Positions 50,923-60,722 are shown, counted from the stretch's first letter. The stretch: DNA of 64,000 nucleotides from Prevotella sp. P5-50 (GCF_002251295.1 NZ_NPJA01000013.1:124001-188000), one strand, 5' to 3'. Program-made: numbers and translations. Notes: a model not told the origin generated them from the letters alone.

Positions 50923-52407
50923 ATGGATTTCGAAAACGAGAAGAAGACAGAAGAACAATCTGCAAACCAGCAGGGCGCCAGCAACCGAGAGGGTTACTCC
51001 AACCAACAGAACACTTATCGACAGGGGCGTTCACCACGTCCCCGTATTCATCAACAGACACGCACCTATAACCAGGGCGGCTACAACCGCAGTCAGAACG
51101 ATGATGAAGGCGGTTTCCGTCCAGAAGGATTCGGTGCCGGACTTCAGAACAATAACGCCCAGCGTTCCTATCGTCCCCGCTACAACAATCAGCAGGATGG
51201 TGAACAGGGCGGATACCAGCCACGTCAGCAAGGTGGATACCAGCAGCGTGGAGGATATAACAACAACCGCGGTGGTTACCAGCAGCGTGGCGGATATCAG
51301 CAGCGCGGCGGTTACAACAACAACCGTGGATATAATCGCGGATACAACAACAATCAGCAGGACGGAGAACAGGGCGGCTACCAATCACGCCAGCAAGGCG
51401 ACTTCCAGCAGGGAGGTTATCAGCAGCAAGGCGGATATCAGCAGCGCGGCGGTTACCAACAGCGCGGCGGTTACAACAACCGCGGTGGATACCAGCAGCA
51501 GGGTGGATATCAGCAGCGTGGCGGTTACAACAACCGCGGCGGATACCAGCAGCAGGGTGGTTACCAGCAGCGTGGCGGATATAACAACAACCGCGGATAT
51601 AATCGTCAGCGCACTGCAGACTATGATCCCAATGCAAAGTACAGCTTCAAGAAGCGTATAGAATATAAAGAGGAGAACTACGATCCCAACGAGCCCATCC
51701 GTTTGAACAAATTCCTTGCCAACGCCGGTGTTTGCAGCCGTCGTGAAGCTGATGATTTCATCCAGGCAGGTGTAGTGACCGTCAACGGAGAAGTGGTAAC
51801 CGAATTGGGCACCAAGGTATTGCGCACCGACGAAGTGAAGTTCCACGACACTCCTGTCACTCCAGAGAAGAAAGTCTATGTGCTGCTCAACAAGCCCAAA
51901 GACTACGTGACCACCAGCGACGATCCTCAACAGCGTAAGATTGTGATGGATCTCGTCAAGGATGCTTGTCCTGAGCGCATCTATCCTGTAGGTCGTCTCG
52001 ACCGCAACACCACCGGTGTGCTTCTGCTCACCAACGATGGTGACTTGGCATCGAAACTGACCCATCCTAAGTTCCTCAAGAAAAAGATTTATCACGTTTA
52101 TCTCGATAAGAACGTGACTGCCCATGATATGCAGCAGATTGCCGAAGGTATCACCCTCGACGACGGTGACATCAAAGCCGACGACATCCAGTATGCAGAC
52201 CCTGTTGACAAGAAGCAGGTGGGCATCGAGATCCACTCTGGTAAAAACCGCATTGTACGCCGTATCTTCGAGAGCCTCGGCTATAAAGTAACCAAGCTCG
52301 ACCGTGTACAGTTTGCCGGACTTACCAAGAAGAACCTGCGTCGTGGCGACTGGCGCTACCTGACAGAGGAAGAGGTAGATCGTCTGCGCATGGGTGCTTA
52401 CGAATAA
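50923..52407 (+). CDS. rluB: RluB/RsuA-family 23S/16S rRNA pseudouridine synthase with RGG/Q/N-rich N-terminus
   Basis: The C-terminal half (about residues 256-490) is a complete pseudouridine synthase: an S4 RNA-binding domain (IRLNKFLANAGVCSRREADDFI), the VLLNKPKDYVTT block, catalytic Asp360 in YPVGRLDRNTTGVLLLTNDGD, and the GKNRIVRRIFESLGY motif. The first 235 residues are low-complexity: about twenty GGYQQRGGY/GGYNNRGGY-type units plus Q/N/R-rich spacers, with a short acidic start. Similar but usually shorter extensions occur in Bacteroidetes RluB proteins. The RGG-type region is likely to bind RNA without specific structure or to promote condensation; that is inference. Encoded between purB and asnS on the same strand. 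Confidence 0.93.
   Translation: MDFENEKKTEEQSANQQGASNREGYSNQQNTYRQGRSPRPRIHQQTRTYNQGGYNRSQNDDEGGFRPEGFGAGLQNNNAQRSYRPRYNNQQDGEQGGYQPRQQGGYQQRGGYNNNRGGYQQRGGYQQRGGYNNNRGYNRGYNNNQQDGEQGGYQSRQQGDFQQGGYQQQGGYQQRGGYQQRGGYNNRGGYQQQGGYQQRGGYNNRGGYQQQGGYQQRGGYNNNRGYNRQRTADYDPNAKYSFKKRIEYKEENYDPNEPIRLNKFLANAGVCSRREADDFIQAGVVTVNGEVVTELGTKVLRTDEVKFHDTPVTPEKKVYVLLNKPKDYVTTSDDPQQRKIVMDLVKDACPERIYPVGRLDRNTTGVLLLTNDGDLASKLTHPKFLKKKIYHVYLDKNVTAHDMQQIAEGITLDDGDIKADDIQYADPVDKKQVGIEIHSGKNRIVRRIFESLGYKVTKLDRVQFAGLTKKNLRRGDWRYLTEEEVDRLRMGAYE
51170..51605 (+). repeat. Degenerate in-frame tandem repeats encoding GGYQQRGGY units
   Basis: Short units of 15-33 bp coding for GGY, QQR and NNRG blocks follow each other with larger duplicated modules: the GGYNNRGGYQQQGGYQQR block appears twice almost unchanged near 51465-51580. 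Such a stretch is prone to copy-number change by replication slippage, so its length should vary between strains. Confidence 0.85.
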
Positions 52408-52440
52408 ACCAACAACGACTCACTGAAAATATAACAAGTG

Positions 52441-53844
52441 ATGAAAAGAACTAAGATAGTAGATGTACTGAAGAGTACAGACTTTGGAAAAGATGTTTGT
52501 GTAAAGGGATGGGTACGTACCCACCGTAGTTCGAAGGCCGTTGACTTCATTGCCCTCAACGACGGAAGCACCATCAACAACGTACAAATCGTTGTTAACC
52601 CTTCACAGTTTGATGAAGAAATGCTCAAGCAGATTACCACTGGTGCATGTATCTGTGCCACTGGTATTTTGGTAGAGAGTCTGGGTGCTGGTCAGAGCAG
52701 TGAAATTCAGGCCAAGACCTTGGAAATCTATGGTCTCTGCGATAACACTTATCCCATGCAGAAGAAAGGCCAGTCGTTTGAGGTGATGCGCAAGAATGCA
52801 CACCTCCGTCTGCGTACCAATACTTTCGGTGCTGTGATGCGCATACGCCACAACATGGCTATTGCCATCCACCAATACTTCCATGAGCATGGCTTCTTCT
52901 ATTTCCACACACCACTGATTACTGCCAGCGACTGCGAAGGTGCCGGACAGATGTTCCAGGTGACCACCAAGAATCTCTACGACCTGAAAAAGGACGAGAA
53001 CGGTAGCATCATCTATGACGATGACTTCTTTGGCAAGCAGACTTCACTGACCGTCAGCGGACAGTTGGAGGGTGAGCTCGGTGCCACCGCACTGGGTGCC
53101 ATCTATACTTTCGGTCCAACCTTCCGTGCTGAGAATTCCAATACTCCACGCCACTTGGCTGAGTTTTGGATGATTGAGCCAGAAGTCGCCTTCATCGACC
53201 TCAACGATCTGATGGACCTTGAGGAAGACTTCATCAAGTATTGCGTGCGTTGGGCTTTGGAAAACTGTAAGGATGACCTTGCTTTCCTCAACAAGATGAT
53301 CGACAAGACGCTGATTGAGCGCTTGGAGGGCGTATTGAAAGATAGCTTCGTGCGTCTGCCCTACACCAAGGGTATTGAGATTCTGGAAGAGGCTGTGAAG
53401 AACGGTAAGAAGTTTGAATTCCCCGTATCATGGGGTATGGACCTCGCTTCCGAGCATGAGCGTTTCCTTGTGGAAGAACACTTCAAGAAGCCAGTCATCA
53501 TGACCGACTACCCACGCGACATCAAGGCTTTCTATATGAAGCAGAACAACGACAGCGAAGAACGCCGTACCGTTCAAGGCACCGATGTGCTGTTCCCACA
53601 GATTGGCGAAATCATCGGTGGTTCTGTTCGTGAGGAGAGTTACGACAAACTGATGGCTGAAATCGAGCGTCGCCAGATTCCTATGAAGGATATGTGGTGG
53701 TATCTCGACACCCGTCGCTATGGCAGTTGTCCTCACGGCGGTTTCGGTCTCGGTTTCGAGCGCCTCATCCTGTTTGTCACCGGCATGCAGAATATCCGCG
53801 ACGTGATTCCTTTCCCACGTACTCCAAAGACAGCTGATTTCTAA
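52441..53844 (+). CDS. asnS: Asparaginyl-tRNA synthetase
   Basis: This class IIb synthetase charges tRNA-Asn. The 467-residue protein has the N-terminal OB anticodon-binding domain ([25 protein letters not shown]), motif 2 ([21 protein letters not shown]) and motif 3 ([28 protein letters not shown]). The ATG at 52441 is preferred to the GTG one codon upstream. It lies 33 bases after rluB and ends at a strong hairpin, so it may be the last gene of a purB-rluB-asnS unit. Confidence 0.96.
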   Translation: MKRTKIVDVLKSTDFGKDVCVKGWVRTHRSSKAVDFIALNDGSTINNVQIVVNPSQFDEEMLKQITTGACICATGILVESLGAGQSSEIQAKTLEIYGLCDNTYPMQKKGQSFEVMRKNAHLRLRTNTFGAVMRIRHNMAIAIHQYFHEHGFFYFHTPLITASDCEGAGQMFQVTTKNLYDLKKDENGSIIYDDDFFGKQTSLTVSGQLEGELGATALGAIYTFGPTFRAENSNTPRHLAEFWMIEPEVAFIDLNDLMDLEEDFIKYCVRWALENCKDDLAFLNKMIDKTLIERLEGVLKDSFVRLPYTKGIEILEEAVKNGKKFEFPVSWGMDLASEHERFLVEEHFKKPVIMTDYPRDIKAFYMKQNNDSEERRTVQGTDVLFPQIGEIIGGSVREESYDKLMAEIERRQIPMKDMWWYLDTRRYGSCPHGGFGLGFERLILFVTGMQNIRDVIPFPRTPKTADF

Positions 53845-53862
53845 ATCACACATAGCAAGATG

Positions 53863-53896
53863 AAAGACGGCACCCTTCACGGGTTGCCGTCTTTTT
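53863..53896 (+). terminator. Terminator of asnS
   Basis: AAAGACGGCA pairs with TGCCGTCTTT, with a CCC/GGG inner extension and a short loop, followed by TTC; the stem closes with a T run (53892-53896). Confidence 0.88.
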
Positions 53897-54061
53897 CGTT
53901 GATAGACAAAAGAAGAATGTTTCGATGCTATCGAATGCACCATATATATAATGTACGTACGCGCACGCACACGCGACGTTATGATTTTGTTAACATCAAA
54001 CACCCAGCTTGCATAATATCCTATAGGACATCGACTTACGTGGATGTTCGATGATGACAGG

Positions 54062-54522
54062 ATAGTTTTCAAACAGTGGCAACACCTTTATCAAACGTTG
54101 AAAACACCTTTATCAAACGTTGAAAACACCTTTATCAAACGTTGAAAACACTTTTATCAAACGTTGGATAACACTTTTATCAAACGTTGGATAACACCTT
54201 TATCAAACGTTGGATAATACTTTTATCAAACGTTGGATAATACCTTTATCAAACGTTGGATAATACCTTTATCAAACGTTGGATAATACTTTGATCTATT
54301 ATGCACTCTTATACAATATTACACAACATCGCTATACAACGTTTCCTAATGTATTCGCTGACTCACACTTGGTAGTTTGGGTTGTCGATAGTAAAAACGT
54401 TGGTCGGTGGTCGAGTGGTGGTCGAAACGAAGGCAATCGACCACCGCTTAAAGTATTGTGTAATAACACCTTACACTATAGTGGTGGTCGAGTGGTCGAA
54501 ATTTTCTGAAAACTAAAATTTA
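54062..54522. mobile_element. Partial second copy of the non-coding inverted-repeat element
   Basis: The right part (54400-54522) matches the dacB-sprA element: several GGTCGA units, then GGTGGTCGAGTGGTCGAAAT and TGAAAACTAAAAT. The left end is reduced to AGTTTTCAAA (54064-54073). Between them lies the same 22-23 bp tandem repeat. It sits between the convergent genes asnS and the aldo-keto reductase gene, the same type of position as the first copy. No coding content is supported. Confidence 0.6.
54082..54294. repeat. 22-23 bp tandem repeat array, second copy
   Basis: Nine units of TTTATCAAACGTTGGATAATACC type follow without spacers. The first three end GAAAACACC and the rest GGATAAyACy, showing expansion of two sub-types. 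This array is more homogeneous than the one at 37315-37510, so it has expanded or been corrected more recently. Confidence 0.9.
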
Positions 54523-54583
54523 GGTGTGCACAGTCATGCTGTGCAATATTGTCACAGTTTGCAGGTAACCTGTAATAGGAGGA

Positions 54584-55549
54584 TCAACCTGCTGCATGCA
54601 CACATTTCATATTGGTAGCCAACTGCTTAACACTACTTGCACCAACCAATACACTTGTCACGCCATGCTGTTGGAGAATCCATGCCAATGCCATTTCTGC
54701 CAATGTTTCTCCACGATCAGCAGCCTCTTGATTGAGTTGTTGCAACTGTGCCAGGAGTTCGGGCGTTAATGCCGAATGTTTCAAGAAACGCTCTTGAGCC
54801 ATGCGACTATCGGCAGGCACTCCGTTGAGATAACGGTCGGTAAGCAATCCTTGCGCCAACGGTGAGAACGATATGAAACCGATACCCTCTGCTGCACAAT
54901 AGTCGAGCGTGCCATTCTCCTGCGGTGTGCGGTCCAACATGTTGAGTTTGTCTTGGAATATCAACAATGGTGTGTCGTGTGCTTTCAGATAGTCCACCGC
55001 TTTCTTCAATGCATCCAGTGGCCAACGGCTGATACCCAAATAGAGTGCTTTGCCTTGGCGCACAATATCCACCATGGCTTGTAGTGTTTCCTCTATCGGG
55101 GTGTTGGGATCGAAGCGATGGCTATAAAACAAATCGACATAGTCTATGTGCATGCGCTTGAGGCTCTGGTCGATACTCGCCATAAGATACTTACGCGAGC
55201 CCCACTCTCCATAAGGTCCAGGCCACATATCGTAACCAGCTTTGGTCGATATGAACAGTTCATCGCGGTAGCGCTTGAAGTCATCGTCCATGAGTCTGCC
55301 CATAGTTTCTTCTGCCGAACCGTATGGCGGTCCATAGTTGTTGGCAAGATCGAAATGGGTGATACCATGGTCGAAAGCGTAGTGAGTGATGGCACGACTG
55401 CGCTCATAAGAGTCATTGCCTCCGAAATTATGCCAGAATCCTAAACTGACTTTTGGAAGCATCACTCCACTGCGTCCACAGCGCTGATAGAGTGCCTCTG
55501 CATCGGCGTAACGGCTATTGTCTGCCGTATAGATTTCTTTCAGTTCCAT
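54584..55549 (-). CDS. Aldo/keto reductase, L-glyceraldehyde-3-phosphate reductase (YghZ) type
   Basis: This NADPH-dependent carbonyl reductase has 321 residues and the AKR barrel: start NSRYADAEALYQRCGRSGVMLPKVSLGFWHNFG, ITHFDLANNYGPPYGSAEE (catalytic Asp and Tyr), ISTKAGYDMWPGPYGEWGSRKYL (catalytic Lys), VDLFYSHRFDPNTPIEET (His) and the C-terminal VLVGASSVKQLATNM cofactor loop. The GPYGEWGSRK block is typical of the YghZ subgroup, which reduces L-glyceraldehyde 3-phosphate or methylglyoxal. The start at 55549 (MELKEIYTADNSRY) gives the subgroup start; the frame opens 21 codons earlier. It is monocistronic. Confidence 0.9.
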   Translation of the reverse strand: MELKEIYTADNSRYADAEALYQRCGRSGVMLPKVSLGFWHNFGGNDSYERSRAITHYAFDHGITHFDLANNYGPPYGSAEETMGRLMDDDFKRYRDELFISTKAGYDMWPGPYGEWGSRKYLMASIDQSLKRMHIDYVDLFYSHRFDPNTPIEETLQAMVDIVRQGKALYLGISRWPLDALKKAVDYLKAHDTPLLIFQDKLNMLDRTPQENGTLDYCAAEGIGFISFSPLAQGLLTDRYLNGVPADSRMAQERFLKHSALTPELLAQLQQLNQEAADRGETLAEMALAWILQQHGVTSVLVGASSVKQLATNMKCVHAAG

Positions 55550-55600
55550 AATGTTTGATGTATTTGTGTCGATAAAGTTACACATATTTTCCGAAGATAT

Positions 55601-55632
55601 GTTGTATATCACAAACTTTTTTACTATTTTTG
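55601..55632 (+). promoter_or_regulatory. Promoter of the outer-membrane protein gene
   Basis: TTG (55602-55604) is followed after 20 bases by TATTTTTG (55625-55632), fitting the -33/-7 consensus. The ATG lies 30 bases downstream. Confidence 0.72.
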
Positions 55633-55662
55633 CAAAGTAAAGACATTATTAACCTATAAAAA

Positions 55663-56484
55663 ATGAAAAAGACTCTTCTATTAGTTGCCATGGCTCTGTT
55701 GGGCCTTACCCATGTTTCGGCACAGGATGTCGATGATCTTGGAATTTTCAACCACCTTAGCATTGGTGCGGGAGTGGGTACCACCGGTATCACTATCGAC
55801 CTTGCTGCGCCCGTCACCCCCTATGTAGCCGTACGCGCTGGTGTTGATATCTTCCCTAACATTAAGGTGAAGACCGATTTGGATATTGATGTAAATGTAG
55901 ATCAGCAGTACGAACATTATATCAGCGGCTTTACTATCCCTAAAGATGTGAAGGTAGAGGGCAAGACCGACATGATAGGTGGCAATGCCCACGTCCTGTT
56001 TGATTTCTTCCCCTTCAAACAGAGCAGTTTCCACTTGACTGCCGGTGCTTATTTCGGTAAAGACAAGGTTGTCAGCCTCTACAACAAAGAAGATGGTGCG
56101 CTGAAAGTCATCAATCAGGCCAACCAGATATTGATCAACGAGGGAATAGCAAACCCCAATACCCACGAAAACATGATTGGTTTGGATTTGGGCGATTTCT
56201 TCCTGACTCCCGATCAGAATGGTAATGTAGATGCCACGCTGAAGGTGAGCAAGTTTCGCCCCTATGTGGGTTTAGGCTTTGGACGTCCCGTACCGATGAA
56301 GCATCGCTTCACTTGCAATTTCGACCTTGGTGTACAGTTCTGGGGCACACCTGAAGTTTATCTGCGCGACAATAAACTGGAGAAGACCACAACCAATAGC
56401 GATGCTGGCGAGGTATTGAAGGTTATCAGTAAGATTTCTGTTTATCCTTCGCTCAACGTCCGCTTCGTAGGTCGCATTCTCTAA
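55663..56484 (+). CDS. Exported outer-membrane beta-barrel protein
   Basis: The 273-residue protein has a signal peptide (MKKTLLLVAMALLGLTHVSAQ). The mature part alternates hydrophobic and polar residues as expected for an eight- to ten-strand barrel (GTTGITIDLAAPVTPYVAVRAGV, ANVLFDFFPF-like, SFHLTAGAYFG, FRPYVGLGFGR, FTCNFDLGVQFWG) and ends VYPSLNVRFVGRIL. I recognise no specific family beyond this Bacteroidetes barrel type, and no ligand can be named. It has its own promoter and a strong terminator. Confidence 0.75.
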   Translation: MKKTLLLVAMALLGLTHVSAQDVDDLGIFNHLSIGAGVGTTGITIDLAAPVTPYVAVRAGVDIFPNIKVKTDLDIDVNVDQQYEHYISGFTIPKDVKVEGKTDMIGGNAHVLFDFFPFKQSSFHLTAGAYFGKDKVVSLYNKEDGALKVINQANQILINEGIANPNTHENMIGLDLGDFFLTPDQNGNVDATLKVSKFRPYVGLGFGRPVPMKHRFTCNFDLGVQFWGTPEVYLRDNKLEKTTTNSDAGEVLKVISKISVYPSLNVRFVGRIL

Positions 56485-56503
56485 TGAGGCATATCTATTA
56501 ATA

Positions 56504-56540
56504 AGGTGTAGGCAGCACATGGGTGCTGCCTACCTTTGTT
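56504..56540 (+). terminator. Terminator of the outer-membrane protein gene
   Basis: GTAGGCAGCAC (56508-56518) pairs exactly with GTGCTGCCTAC (56523-56533) across a four-base loop; AGG/CTT flanks extend the stem and TTTGTTT follows. Confidence 0.88.
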
Positions 56541-56586
56541 TCTATTGATGATGTTGCGTTATTGCCGTTGGATATGTGTGATGACG

Positions 56587-57444
56587 TCAAACCAGCGTGA
56601 TACCATCATCGGCAATAGTAATCAGCCGGCGGCGATACAAGTCGCCGATGGCTTTCTTATACACCTTCTTGCTCACTTTGAATCGGTCTTGGATGAGTTC
56701 CGAAGGACTCTTATCGCCCAAATCACAATGTCCGCCATTCTCCTGTAGATAATGGAGAAGCACGTCGGAGAACTCTTCGGTCTGGCGTCGTCCAGTAGGT
56801 TGCAACGTCAGATCAATCTTATTGTCTTGGCGCACATGGTCGATATACGCTTTGAGGCGATCGCCCGAATGAAGGGATTGGAAAATCTGTCCCTCGTAGA
56901 TAAGACCCTGATACTTGTTATCTACAATGACCTTGAAACCAAGATCTGTCTTTTGCCACACCAGCACTTCCACCTCGTCACCATGTTTATAGACATGATA
57001 GGGAGTCTGTTTGATTTCATCATTGGTCGGGAAAAGATACTTGTCAACCTTGGCTGTAGCCATCAGTCGGTAGCTCTCTTCATCGATGGTGATATAGACC
57101 AGATAATATTGTCCTTTCTGCATGCGCATCTTCTGCTCGCGGAATGGGCAAAACAAATCTTTCATCAATCCCCAGTTGAGGAAAGCACCATATTCGTTGA
57201 CCCATGCCACTTCAAGCCATGCGAAATCGCCTACCTTGGCTATCGGTTTTTGGGTTGTAGCTACTGGGCGTTCGTCCTGATCGAGATAGATAAACACTTC
57301 GAGTTGGTCTCCTATCTTGGCATCTTTAGGCACATAGCGTGCAGGGAGAAGTATCTCACCTTCATCACCTCCATCAAGATACAGGCCGAAATCTACGGTC
57401 TTGACAATCGTCAGCGTATTATAGTCACCGAGTTTAATCTTCAT
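56587..57444 (-). CDS. cvfB: CvfB-family S1 RNA-binding protein
   Basis: The 285-residue protein matches the CvfB/YitL family: three S1-like beta domains ([93 protein letters not shown]) and a C-terminal winged helix ([34 protein letters not shown]). It binds RNA; in Staphylococcus it affects virulence gene expression, and its role in Bacteroidetes is not established. Its start overlaps the end of lolD by 11 bases, so it is translated with it. Confidence 0.93.
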   Translation of the reverse strand: MKIKLGDYNTLTIVKTVDFGLYLDGGDEGEILLPARYVPKDAKIGDQLEVFIYLDQDERPVATTQKPIAKVGDFAWLEVAWVNEYGAFLNWGLMKDLFCPFREQKMRMQKGQYYLVYITIDEESYRLMATAKVDKYLFPTNDEIKQTPYHVYKHGDEVEVLVWQKTDLGFKVIVDNKYQGLIYEGQIFQSLHSGDRLKAYIDHVRQDNKIDLTLQPTGRRQTEEFSDVLLHYLQENGGHCDLGDKSPSELIQDRFKVSKKVYKKAIGDLYRRRLITIADDGITLV

Positions 57445-58204
57445 TTATTTCTTCGTTTTGTGGTTGCTCTATTGTTTGTTCTGCCGCGCTGTGTTGATCT
57501 GCTACAGCGTCTTCACCTTCCACTGGTTGCTCCGACGGTTCAACAGTTTCGGGCTGTTCCAACTCTCCGTCACGCAGATGTATGGTACGGTCGGTAAGCG
57601 TGGCAAGTTGTTCGTCGTGGGTAACAATGACAAAGGTCTGTCCGTACTTGTCGCGCAAATCGAAAAACAGCTGATGCAGTTCTGCCTTGTTTTTCGAATC
57701 GAGCGATCCACTGGGTTCATCTGCCAGTATGACCGTAGGATTGTTGATCAATGCACGTGCCACCGCCACACGTTGTTTCTCGCCGCCACTTAGTTCGTTA
57801 GGTTTGTGGTTGGCTCTGTCTGCCAGTCCCATAAACTGTAGAAGTTCAGAAGCTCGCTGTTTGGCTTCGCTACTTGATGTGCCTGCGATATAGGCTGGTA
57901 TCATGATATTTTCCAGCGCTGTAAATTCGGGCAACAGTTGATGAAACTGAAACACGAAACCGATATGACGGTTGCGGAAGTCTGCCAGTTTTTTGTTAGA
58001 CAAACTCGTCACGTCGATTCCGTCTATATGTACCGAACCAGTATTGGGCCGGTCGAGCGTTCCTATAATCTGCAACAAGGTTGTCTTGCCGGCTCCGCTT
58101 GGTCCTACAATACTGACCACCTCACCTTTTCCTATGGTGAGGTCTATGCCTTTGAGCACTTGCAGTTTGCCAAAACTCTTGGTGATGTTGTTGATAGCTA
58201 TCAT
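57434..58204 (-). CDS. lolD: LolD-type ABC transporter ATP-binding protein with acidic tail
   Basis: The protein resembles LolD, the ATPase of the lipoprotein-release complex, and other MacB/FtsE-like ATPases. The 256 residues include Walker A (GPSGAGKT, 34-41), the Q-loop ([18 protein letters not shown]), the [15 protein letters not shown] signature and Walker B ([12 protein letters not shown]), then the H-loop ([10 protein letters not shown]). After the usual end (about residue 217) there is an unusual 40-residue acidic, Q/E-rich tail. No permease gene is adjacent, so the partner (LolC/E-type) must be elsewhere. It overlaps the antiporter gene by four bases and cvfB by eleven. Confidence 0.88.
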   Translation of the reverse strand: MIAINNITKSFGKLQVLKGIDLTIGKGEVVSIVGPSGAGKTTLLQIIGTLDRPNTGSVHIDGIDVTSLSNKKLADFRNRHIGFVFQFHQLLPEFTALENIMIPAYIAGTSSSEAKQRASELLQFMGLADRANHKPNELSGGEKQRVAVARALINNPTVILADEPSGSLDSKNKAELHQLFFDLRDKYGQTFVIVTHDEQLATLTDRTIHLRDGELEQPETVEPSEQPVEGEDAVADQHSAAEQTIEQPQNEEINED

Positions 58205-60345
58205 TTCTTCAGAAATTTCTTTGTTCGTTGTTTGTTGATCCAGCGCAGGATAGCGTCATAGATACTGCTTTCCTCATGGTGCTGGGCCTCAGTAAAGGTC
58301 ATATTCTCCTCCTTGATGTCACCATACTGATCGGGGAAGATTATCATTAGATTCTTGCCCGAAAAATGTTGCATAAGCTCATTGGGCAGGCGTTCAAGTG
58401 CAGATTTATAAGAGATAGTTCCTTTACGGGCAGTAACCACTACAAACATGTGGTCGTTGCGTATGGTCTCTGCCAATCGGGGCAGTTCGTTCCAATGTGC
58501 CATGTAGGTATATTCGCTGCGCACACTGGGATGCCAGTTGGTGATGTATTCTCTGATGAGTGCCAACGACTCTTGACGTCCATGAAATTCTATACGGCAA
58601 TCAAGATTTCCTGCCATTCGGCACAAGCGTTCGAGCCAGCGATGGAATCCGGGTTCAAATTCTGCTCGCGACGGGACGACCACTTCTATGCGACGCAGCG
58701 TATTGAGGGGTTCTATGAATCGTGTGAGCACAATCTGCCGGCTCAGTCCATTATACAAGCTCTGTATGAAATCGCCCCAGAATTTGGGATTGTTATCGGT
58801 ATGAACGTGCATACCCATGATAATTTCTGAGGCTGCAAACTCACGGAAGGCATGCTTGATGCCATTGGCAATATTGGTGGCAAGGCGCACTTGGGTCTGC
58901 ATCTTCACATCATAACCGCTGGCACGTTGTTCCAGTTTTTCTAACAATTGCAATCCGTGTTCCCTATTGATGGCTGCTTTTTGGTCATCATACACTACAT
59001 TGAGCGCCACCAATTCACGATTCAACTTCTGGTTGCGCATCATCACCGCAAGTTCGAGAAGTTGCGGTGCAATCTCTGGATACTTCACACAAAGGAAGAT
59101 GCGCTCATCATCGCGCTGCTGATTGGTCACAGGCAGATGTGACTTATCGCACAACACGATTTGTCGGGCTGCCTGTTCGGTGGTCATCGTACTGATCAGA
59201 CAAGTGACGAGTATCATGATAACTACGCCGTTGAGTATCTCGTTGTTGACCAAATACACACCAGGACTTATCTCCAAACGCATGCCAACCAATACCATGG
59301 CGATGGCACCAGCCGCATGGGCGCTGGTCAGACCAAACATCATACGGCCTGCAACCTGTGGCAAGCGGAACAGCAGACTCGACAGATAGGCTGCCACTGC
59401 CTTACCGAAGGTTCCGAAGAATGCTATCATCGTCACGATAAACAGCATGTGTGATCCTTCAAACAGACTGCTCACATCGATAAGCATACCCACTCCAATC
59501 AGGAAATAGGGAATAAACAATGCATTACCGATAAACTCTATGCGGTTCATCAGAGGCGATACGTGGGGAATATATCGGTTAAGTATCAGTCCTGAGAAAA
59601 ATGCGCCAACAATACCTTCCACTCCTACGGCTTCTGAAGCCGCAGCACTTAGAAACAATATAGCCAATACAAAGATGAACTGCATGACGGCATCACTATA
59701 GCGACGCAGGAAGAAGCGGGTCAGTTTTGGAATAAGCCATACGCTGACACCACAATAGCACACAAACTTAGTAAGAAACAACAGCCAGAACCCTACCCCC
59801 ACATCTTCTCCATAGGAAGCTGCCAAGGCTGCCAACATAAGGAGTGCCAGAAAGAGTGAGATCATCGACGAACCGACAGACAGCATGACACTCGACTCAC
59901 GTTGCAGTCCGTAGCGTCCGATTATAGGATAGGCTATTAGTGTGTTCGATGCCATGATACATCCCAGCAGGAAAGAGGCTTGCGAGGAGTACCCTAAAAT
60001 ATGCTCTGCCATAATCCACGTAAGTGATAGAGGGACGAAACAGGTCAGCAGTCCGAATATCAAGAATCGGTTGCTATTGCGTTTCACACTCTCCATGTCC
60101 ATCTCAAGGCCTGCGAGAAACATAATATAGAGCAATCCTACCTTGCCAAACAGTTCAAACGAATCGTCGCGTTGTAGGATATTGAATCCGTATTTACCCA
60201 CAATCATTCCCGCCAACACCATACCGATGATGTGTGGAATGCGCAGTTTGCTCATAATGATAGGGGCAAACAGAATGATGAGCAGCACCACGCAGAATAT
60301 CAGCGTGGGATCAGTAATGGGGAAATATGATAACAGCATCTGCAT
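58201..60345 (-). CDS. CPA2-type cation:proton antiporter
   Basis: The integral membrane protein would exchange Na+ or K+ for protons. The 714 residues consist of about twelve membrane segments (residues 8-400), with the CPA2 pattern [64 protein letters not shown] and [19 protein letters not shown], and a 300-residue cytoplasmic C-terminal part that resembles two universal-stress-type alpha/beta domains rather than a TrkA-N domain. Ion specificity is not readable. It is the first gene of an operon with lolD and cvfB, joined by overlapping stops and starts, and its promoter lies in a tandem repeat. Confidence 0.87.
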   Translation of the reverse strand: MQMLLSYFPITDPTLIFCVVLLIILFAPIIMSKLRIPHIIGMVLAGMIVGKYGFNILQRDDSFELFGKVGLLYIMFLAGLEMDMESVKRNSNRFLIFGLLTCFVPLSLTWIMAEHILGYSSQASFLLGCIMASNTLIAYPIIGRYGLQRESSVMLSVGSSMISLFLALLMLAALAASYGEDVGVGFWLLFLTKFVCYCGVSVWLIPKLTRFFLRRYSDAVMQFIFVLAILFLSAAASEAVGVEGIVGAFFSGLILNRYIPHVSPLMNRIEFIGNALFIPYFLIGVGMLIDVSSLFEGSHMLFIVTMIAFFGTFGKAVAAYLSSLLFRLPQVAGRMMFGLTSAHAAGAIAMVLVGMRLEISPGVYLVNNEILNGVVIMILVTCLISTMTTEQAARQIVLCDKSHLPVTNQQRDDERIFLCVKYPEIAPQLLELAVMMRNQKLNRELVALNVVYDDQKAAINREHGLQLLEKLEQRASGYDVKMQTQVRLATNIANGIKHAFREFAASEIIMGMHVHTDNNPKFWGDFIQSLYNGLSRQIVLTRFIEPLNTLRRIEVVVPSRAEFEPGFHRWLERLCRMAGNLDCRIEFHGRQESLALIREYITNWHPSVRSEYTYMAHWNELPRLAETIRNDHMFVVVTARKGTISYKSALERLPNELMQHFSGKNLMIIFPDQYGDIKEENMTFTEAQHHEESSIYDAILRWINKQRTKKFLKK

Positions 60346-60364
60346 ATTTGTCTTTACAAGGGTT

Positions 60365-60396
60365 CAAAGGTACGAATAAGCGAGCGAAAAACCAAA
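60365..60396 (-). promoter_or_regulatory. Promoter of the antiporter-lolD-cvfB operon
   Basis: On the minus strand, TTTG (60393-60396) is followed after 20 bases by TACCTTTG (60365-60372), 20 bases before the antiporter ATG. The whole promoter lies within one unit of a 77-bp tandem repeat. Confidence 0.85.
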
Positions 60397-60550
60397 TATA
60401 TTTGAGCTTTTCCGAGCGAGAGTACCTAAAATCCATAGGATTAAAGGTACGAATAAGCGAGCGAAAAACCAAATATATTTGAGCTTTTCCGAGCGGGAGT
60501 ACCTAAAATCTGAAAGATTAAAGGTACGAATAAGCGAGCGAAAAACCGTT
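60366..60550. repeat. 77-bp tandem repeat carrying the promoter
   Basis: Units start at 60366, 60443 and 60520, exactly 77 bases apart: AAAGGTACGAATAAGCGAGC, then GAAAAACCAAATATATTTGAGC, then TTTTCCGAGCG. The first two copies are nearly identical; the third breaks off after about 31 bases. In the second unit the -33 TTTG is kept but the -7 reads TACCTTTA. Similar AAAGGTACGAATAAGCGAGC sequences are familiar from Bacteroidales intergenic regions. Confidence 0.9.
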
Positions 60551-60652
60551 TCCAATTCAAATAGATTCAAGCTTTTACATGACAAAAAGTACAAGAATGT
60601 AACCACAAACAGGATTTTAACCAACAAAAACAAAAGAAAAAAACACTTTTTC

Positions 60653-60683
60653 TTTGCATTCTGCTCACATAATCGTACCTTTG
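60653..60683 (+). promoter_or_regulatory. Promoter of asd
   Basis: TTTG (60653-60656) is followed after 19 bases by TACCTTTG (60676-60683), an exact match to the -33/-7 consensus; the ATG lies 40 bases downstream. Confidence 0.9.
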
Positions 60684-60722
60684 CACCCGGATATTCAACA
60701 TAACCAAAGAAAAAGATAAATT

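Noticed and set aside
54279..54509. 76-codon frame between the tandem array and the GGTCGA arm
   Set aside because: Lies within the non-coding element; composition dictated by repeats; no start context.
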